64,000 nucleotides of DNA from DATKCF01 sp035513345 (GTDB taxonomy: Bacteria > Gemmatimonadota > Gemmatimonadetes > Longimicrobiales > RSA9). The DNA lies in the NCBI GenBank assembly GCA_035513345.1, contig DATKCF010000188.1:97948-161947 (forward strand), read 5' to 3'. Under the pieces are notes generated by a model. It had not been told where the DNA came from and searched no databases. It worked only from the letters and a program-made list of their open reading frames with translations. Made by a program: the position numbers and the translations under genes. Shown here piece after piece: positions 63,329-64,000 of the stretch. Each line of letters starts with the position of its first letter. The first letter of the stretch is position 1.

Positions 63329-64000
63329 AGCCCAGGATCGACCAGCCGCGGGCCCATCCGCCCGTCGAACCGACCACCGCGTTCTACCGCCTCATCCAGT
63401 TCCTGGCCCGAATCGCGTGGCGCCTGAGCGGCGGCATCCATGTCGAAGGACTCGACAACGTCCCCACATCCGGACCATTCCTTCTCATCGCCAACCACCA
63501 GAGCTTCGTCGATCCCGTCTTCAGCCTCTCCGTCATCCCCCGACGCGTCTACGCGATGGCCAAGAGTACCCAGTTCACCGACCGCTTCGTCGGCTGGATC
63601 CTGCGCCGCGTCTGCTCCTTCCCGGTTCGCCGCTACCAGGTGGATGCCCAGGCCGTCCGAATCACCCTCCGACACCTCGAGCGAGGCCGTGGCGTCGCCA
63701 TCTTCATCGAGGGCGAGCGGACCTGGGACGGCCGACTCCAGGAGCCGAAGTCCGGTACCGTCCGCATCGCCCTTCGCGCCGGAGTCCCCATCATCCCGTG
63801 CGTCATCACCGGCACCTACGAAATCTGGCCCCGCTGGTCCCGCCGACCCGTTCGCGGCAGGGCCACCGTCCGATTCCTCGAACCGCTCCGCCTGCCTCAG
63901 CTCAGCGGTGCCGCCAACCGCGCCGCCACTCCAGCAGCCGCTGAAACCATCATGTCCGCGATTCGTTCCGGCCTCCAGGCAGGTAGGGCGGCCCCAACAG
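63325..64000 (+). CDS. plsC: 1-acyl-sn-glycerol-3-phosphate acyltransferase (PlsC-like), 3' end outside window
   Basis: A frame open to the end of the window, 225 codons seen. FLLIANHQSFVDPVFSL holds the catalytic H-x4-D (H58, D63), and RGVAIFIEGERTWDGRLQEP corresponds to the substrate-binding E-G-x-R motif (here EGER). RAGVPIIPCVITGTYE is also typical. The GTG start overlaps the previous stop as GTGA. It could complete phosphatidic acid synthesis begun by PlsX/PlsY or acylate another lipid; the stop lies beyond base 64000. Confidence 0.9.
   Translation, partial: MKPRIDQPRAHPPVEPTTAFYRLIQFLARIAWRLSGGIHVEGLDNVPTSGPFLLIANHQSFVDPVFSLSVIPRRVYAMAKSTQFTDRFVGWILRRVCSFPVRRYQVDAQAVRITLRHLERGRGVAIFIEGERTWDGRLQEPKSGTVRIALRAGVPIIPCVITGTYEIWPRWSRRPVRGRATVRFLEPLRLPQLSGAANRAATPAAAETIMSAIRSGLQAGRAAPT

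Overview
The window is a high-GC bacterial chromosome segment, densely coding and almost entirely on the + strand (one clear minus-strand gene, dcd). It holds only housekeeping, respiratory and envelope genes. No rRNA, tRNA, insertion sequence, prophage or CRISPR array is visible. Kdo synthesis genes (kdsA-D) and LPS transport genes (lptA-C) show a diderm with lipopolysaccharide. Menaquinone is made by the futalosine route (mqnE, mqnC), and respiration uses a 14-subunit complex I and a B. subtilis-type succinate dehydrogenase. Together with the gene order, this suggests Gemmatimonadota or a related diderm phylum; that placement is inference from gene content, not from a marker-gene tree.

Layout. 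1-1.5 kb: end of an ECF sigma factor, its zinc-binding anti-sigma factor and a small exported protein, closed by a strong hairpin. 1.5-3.3 kb: moaD-moaE-moaA (molybdopterin). 3.3-7.7 kb: mdh-sdhC-sdhA-sdhB (TCA cycle and complex II). 7.8-8.5 kb: dcd, divergent from the next operon. 8.5-22.9 kb: nuoA to nuoN in canonical order. 23-28 kb: a phosphohexomutase, a large UPF0182 membrane protein and a carbamate kinase. 28.1-31.4 kb: sucC-sucD, a frameshifted PTS EIIA-CBS gene, and ndk. 31.5-37.5 kb: yceD(DUF177)-rpmF-plsX-fabH-fabD-fabG-acpP-fabF. 37.5-40.8 kb: mqnE-mqnC-purE-ispF. 40.9-44.6 kb: a DedA protein, a XerD-type recombinase, a trpG/pabA glutaminase and an exported probable beta-barrel protein. 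44.6-54.2 kb: kdsB-pyrG-kdsA-kdsC-kdsD-lptC-lptA-lptB-rpoN. 54.2-64 kb: surface glycan and lipid genes: CsbB-like GT2, wecB, GT4, YfhO-like, methyltransferase, UPF0104 protein, DPM1-like GT2, zinc-ribbon protein and a plsC-type acyltransferase cut by the window end.

Most neighbouring genes overlap by 1-11 bases (ATGA, GTGA or TTGA junctions), so long translationally coupled operons are likely. Promoters that can be read by eye share one architecture: TTGACA-like -35, 17-18 bp spacer, and a TA-N-N-TT -10. They lie before moaD, mdh, nuoA, yceD, trpG and kdsB.

The points most worth following are: (i) the CsbB-like glycosyltransferase plus YfhO-like GT-C protein in one cluster, a possible polyprenyl-phosphate-sugar-dependent surface glycosylation system; (ii) an LptB ATPase carrying a ~147-residue N-terminal domain I do not recognise; (iii) a one-base frameshift joining a PtsN-like EIIA domain to a CBS pair; (iv) an exported protein with a bactofilin-like N-terminal stretch just upstream of the Kdo/Lpt genes. 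I found no convincing wholly new defence or mobile system here.
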